From positions 2,461,147-2,525,146 of the forward strand of contig NZ_JAGSYI010000001.1 in assembly GCF_025685625.1 (NCBI RefSeq): DNA of 64,000 bases. Reading direction: 5' to 3'. The stretch comes from Acidicapsa acidisoli (GTDB taxonomy: Bacteria > Acidobacteriota > Terriglobia > Terriglobales > Acidobacteriaceae). The notes beneath the pieces were generated by a model. The model was not told the DNA's origin. It ran no database searches and saw only the letters and a program-made list of their open reading frames with translations. Position 1 is the first letter of the stretch. Every line of letters starts with the position of its first letter. Made by a program: the position numbers and the translations under genes. Positions 62,370 to 64,000 of the stretch are shown here, piece by piece.

Positions 62370-64000
62370 ATGAACATCAATTCAATTACACATCATGAGG
62401 TTGGTTCATTCCAAAAGCACGGATTCAAAAAGCGAAACGAGATGTTGCGCCGCGTCATGGCTCCCAGCATTTTGAGCGTGTCTCTCATACTGGGGCTGAC
62501 TCTTCTCACGTCGACGCCGCTTCTCCAACAGGAAGCTCACGCGCAAGGGATTACTACTGGAAGCATCTCAGGGACAGTGGCCGATAATTCGGGAGCTGTG
62601 ATTGCCGGGGCCACCATCACTGCAACCGCGAAAGCTACGAATATCACTTTGACAACAACCTCTGGAGGTGATGGCAGCTTTTCTTTTAAGGACGTGCCGA
62701 TCGGCATCTATGCGGTCGTCATCTCCGAAAGCGGCTTTGCGGGTCTTACGCTGAACAACATCGAGGTGGCATCCAGCCGCGAGCAGGCACTTGGGGTTCA
62801 AAAGCTAAGTCCTGGTGGCACGGAGGCAGTCGTCGAGGTTTCTGCTGCGCAAAATATTCTTGAGACTGCTCAGTCCCAGGTCACCACCACCTTTGACTCC
62901 GAGCAAGTCACGAACCTCCCAACCGCTGGCGGCTTCGATGAACTGGCCCTCCTTATTCCGGGCGTTGTCGACACGCATATGGACAACTTTTCTAATACGA
63001 ATGGAGCCAACTTCTCCGTCAACGGCGAGCGCGGCCGCGCCAACAACTTCGAGATAGACGGCCAGGCCAACAACGACACCACGATCACCGGACCTCAGGT
63101 GTTCTTCGGTAACGACGAGGCTATCGCTGAAGTCCAGGTCATCACCAACAGTTTTAGCGCCCAGTATGGCCGTAACGCCGGTTCGGTGGTCAACTACATC
63201 ACCAAGTCTGGCACCAACACCATACACGGGTCGGCAATCTATAAATATTCGGGCGATTTCACCAGCTCTCTCGCACAAGGCGTATCGAAGGGAGAGCAGT
63301 TCGGTTTCTGCGGTCCTGGACAAACTCCCGCAGCCGACGGCTGCGCTGCGGCCGTCGTGCCCCGCTATGTAGACAACTTTTATGGCGGAACTTTGGGAGG
63401 CCCAATTCTCAAAGGCAAGCTCTTCGCATTTGGCTCGACTTACTGGGATCAGGAGACCGAGTTTGGCGCTCTCGTCACTAGCAATGGCGAGCTCTTTCCG
63501 ACGACGGCCGGCCTGACGCAGCTGGCCTCCGCCTATCCGGGCAATTCTTCCGTAGCAATTCTGCAACAACTAAACCCATACACAATCACAGTCGGCAATC
63601 CTCGTCAGATTGGACCAGTCACCTACGAGACTATTCCCGGCGCGGGCGCTGTCCCGTTTGCTCAATTCGGCCGTCAGGTGCCATTCCTCTCCTCGGACGA
63701 AGAAAATCTGGGCCGCATTGACTGGCAGGCCACTCCGAAGGATCGTATCTACCTCCGCTACTTCTACCAGTCGAATCCGACCGCGCCTGATGGTGCTACA
63801 GCCAACGGCGGCTACGTCAACGTCACCGGTGTGACTCACTCCGTCGGCGCCGACGAAACCCACACCTTTGGCCCACACTGGGTAGATCAACTTCGCTACA
63901 GCTTCCAACAAAGCACAATAGCATTCGAGGGCGGCGGTTTCCCTAACTGCACCATCACCTCATTCAACACCTGCCCGACCAATCTCAATTCACTTACCCT
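62370..64000 (+). CDS. Oar-like TonB-dependent receptor, N-terminal part (truncated by window edge)
   Basis: The ATG at 62370 follows AGGAGGCAAGCA, and the frame is open to the window end (543 codons). After a basic leader and signal helix (SILSVSLILGLTLLTSTPLL) comes a carboxypeptidase-regulatory domain (GSISGTVADNSGAVIAGATI, VISESGFAGLTLNNIEVASS). A plug follows: EQVTNLPTAGGFDELALLIP, NGERGRANNFEIDGQANNDT, QVITNSFSAQYGRNAGSVVN, then YITKSGTNTIHGSAIYKYSG. The plug is closer to the classical Oar pattern than those of the other three receptors here. The barrel beyond about residue 540 is outside the window. Ligand unknown. Confidence 0.9.
   Translation, partial: MNINSITHHEVGSFQKHGFKKRNEMLRRVMAPSILSVSLILGLTLLTSTPLLQQEAHAQGITTGSISGTVADNSGAVIAGATITATAKATNITLTTTSGGDGSFSFKDVPIGIYAVVISESGFAGLTLNNIEVASSREQALGVQKLSPGGTEAVVEVSAAQNILETAQSQVTTTFDSEQVTNLPTAGGFDELALLIPGVVDTHMDNFSNTNGANFSVNGERGRANNFEIDGQANNDTTITGPQVFFGNDEAIAEVQVITNSFSAQYGRNAGSVVNYITKSGTNTIHGSAIYKYSGDFTSSLAQGVSKGEQFGFCGPGQTPAADGCAAAVVPRYVDNFYGGTLGGPILKGKLFAFGSTYWDQETEFGALVTSNGELFPTTAGLTQLASAYPGNSSVAILQQLNPYTITVGNPRQIGPVTYETIPGAGAVPFAQFGRQVPFLSSDEENLGRIDWQATPKDRIYLRYFYQSNPTAPDGATANGGYVNVTGVTHSVGADETHTFGPHWVDQLRYSFQQSTIAFEGGGFPNCTITSFNTCPTNLNSLT

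Noticed and set aside
1-64000. tRNA, rRNA, CRISPR arrays, transposases, integrases and prophage genes
   Set aside because: None was recognised on reading through both strands; a covariance-model search could still find a divergent small RNA.

Overview
The window is a GC-rich bacterial chromosome segment whose gene content points to an acidobacterium of the Terriglobia/Acidobacteriaceae type. The evidence is four Oar-like TonB-dependent receptors with an N-terminal carboxypeptidase-regulatory domain, a VWFA-related protein of the acidobacterial type, a family of secreted TPR proteins, and many GTG/TTG starts behind good Shine-Dalgarno sequences. This assignment is an inference from families; no rRNA, tRNA, CRISPR array or insertion sequence was found.

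Layout. 1-3.9 kb: the N-terminus of an ankyrin-type protein (cut by the window edge), a parS-like palindrome, a beta-hydroxyacid-dehydrogenase-like enzyme, a membrane-anchored alpha/beta hydrolase and a small secreted fibronectin-III-like protein. 4-8.8 kb: a tandem duplication of an exported di-haem peroxidase/MauG-like gene together with its upstream region, which carries a conserved leader hairpin, a conserved palindrome and a small one-helix membrane protein gene. 8.9-24 kb: mostly housekeeping. It holds a DHA2 drug exporter, tsaB-rimI, a DUF465 protein, a psd-pssA-(Asd-like) phospholipid operon, a dGTPase-like HD protein, a sugar-binding lipoprotein, a large TPR protein, purH, a rhomboid protease, an XRE regulator and an acetyltransferase. 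24-32 kb: a receptor plus VWFA-protein operon, a DUF5522 protein and a secreted TPR protein.

32-37.3 kb: a tightly packed operon of a Tat-exported aldo/keto reductase, larE, larC and larB (nickel-pincer nucleotide cofactor synthesis), closely followed by a SolA-type flavin oxidase. The lactate racemase larA, the only well-known user of that cofactor, is absent. 37.3-44.2 kb: an AAA ATPase with an N-terminal MshEN-like region, a beta-propeller/phosphoesterase protein, and an MFS transporter translationally coupled to an acidobacterial regulator-like protein.

44.6-58.6 kb: outer-membrane receptors and a sugar-utilisation locus. A GH2 exo-beta-glucosaminidase-like enzyme diverges from an operon of receptor, permease, LacI regulator and PfkB kinase. 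The divergent region has a near-consensus sigma-70 promoter and two almost identical 18-bp LacI-type operators, so the locus can be read as a self-contained, self-regulated glycan-uptake unit. 58.7-64 kb: a second TPR paralogue, a TetR regulator with its probable operator inside its own promoter, a tiny cysteine-rich ORF, a secreted protein of unknown function, and a fourth receptor running off the end.

At least three copies of a roughly 90-bp dispersed repeat with a near-perfect 14-bp hairpin lie in intergenic regions at about 1.9, 3.35 and 15.15 kb.
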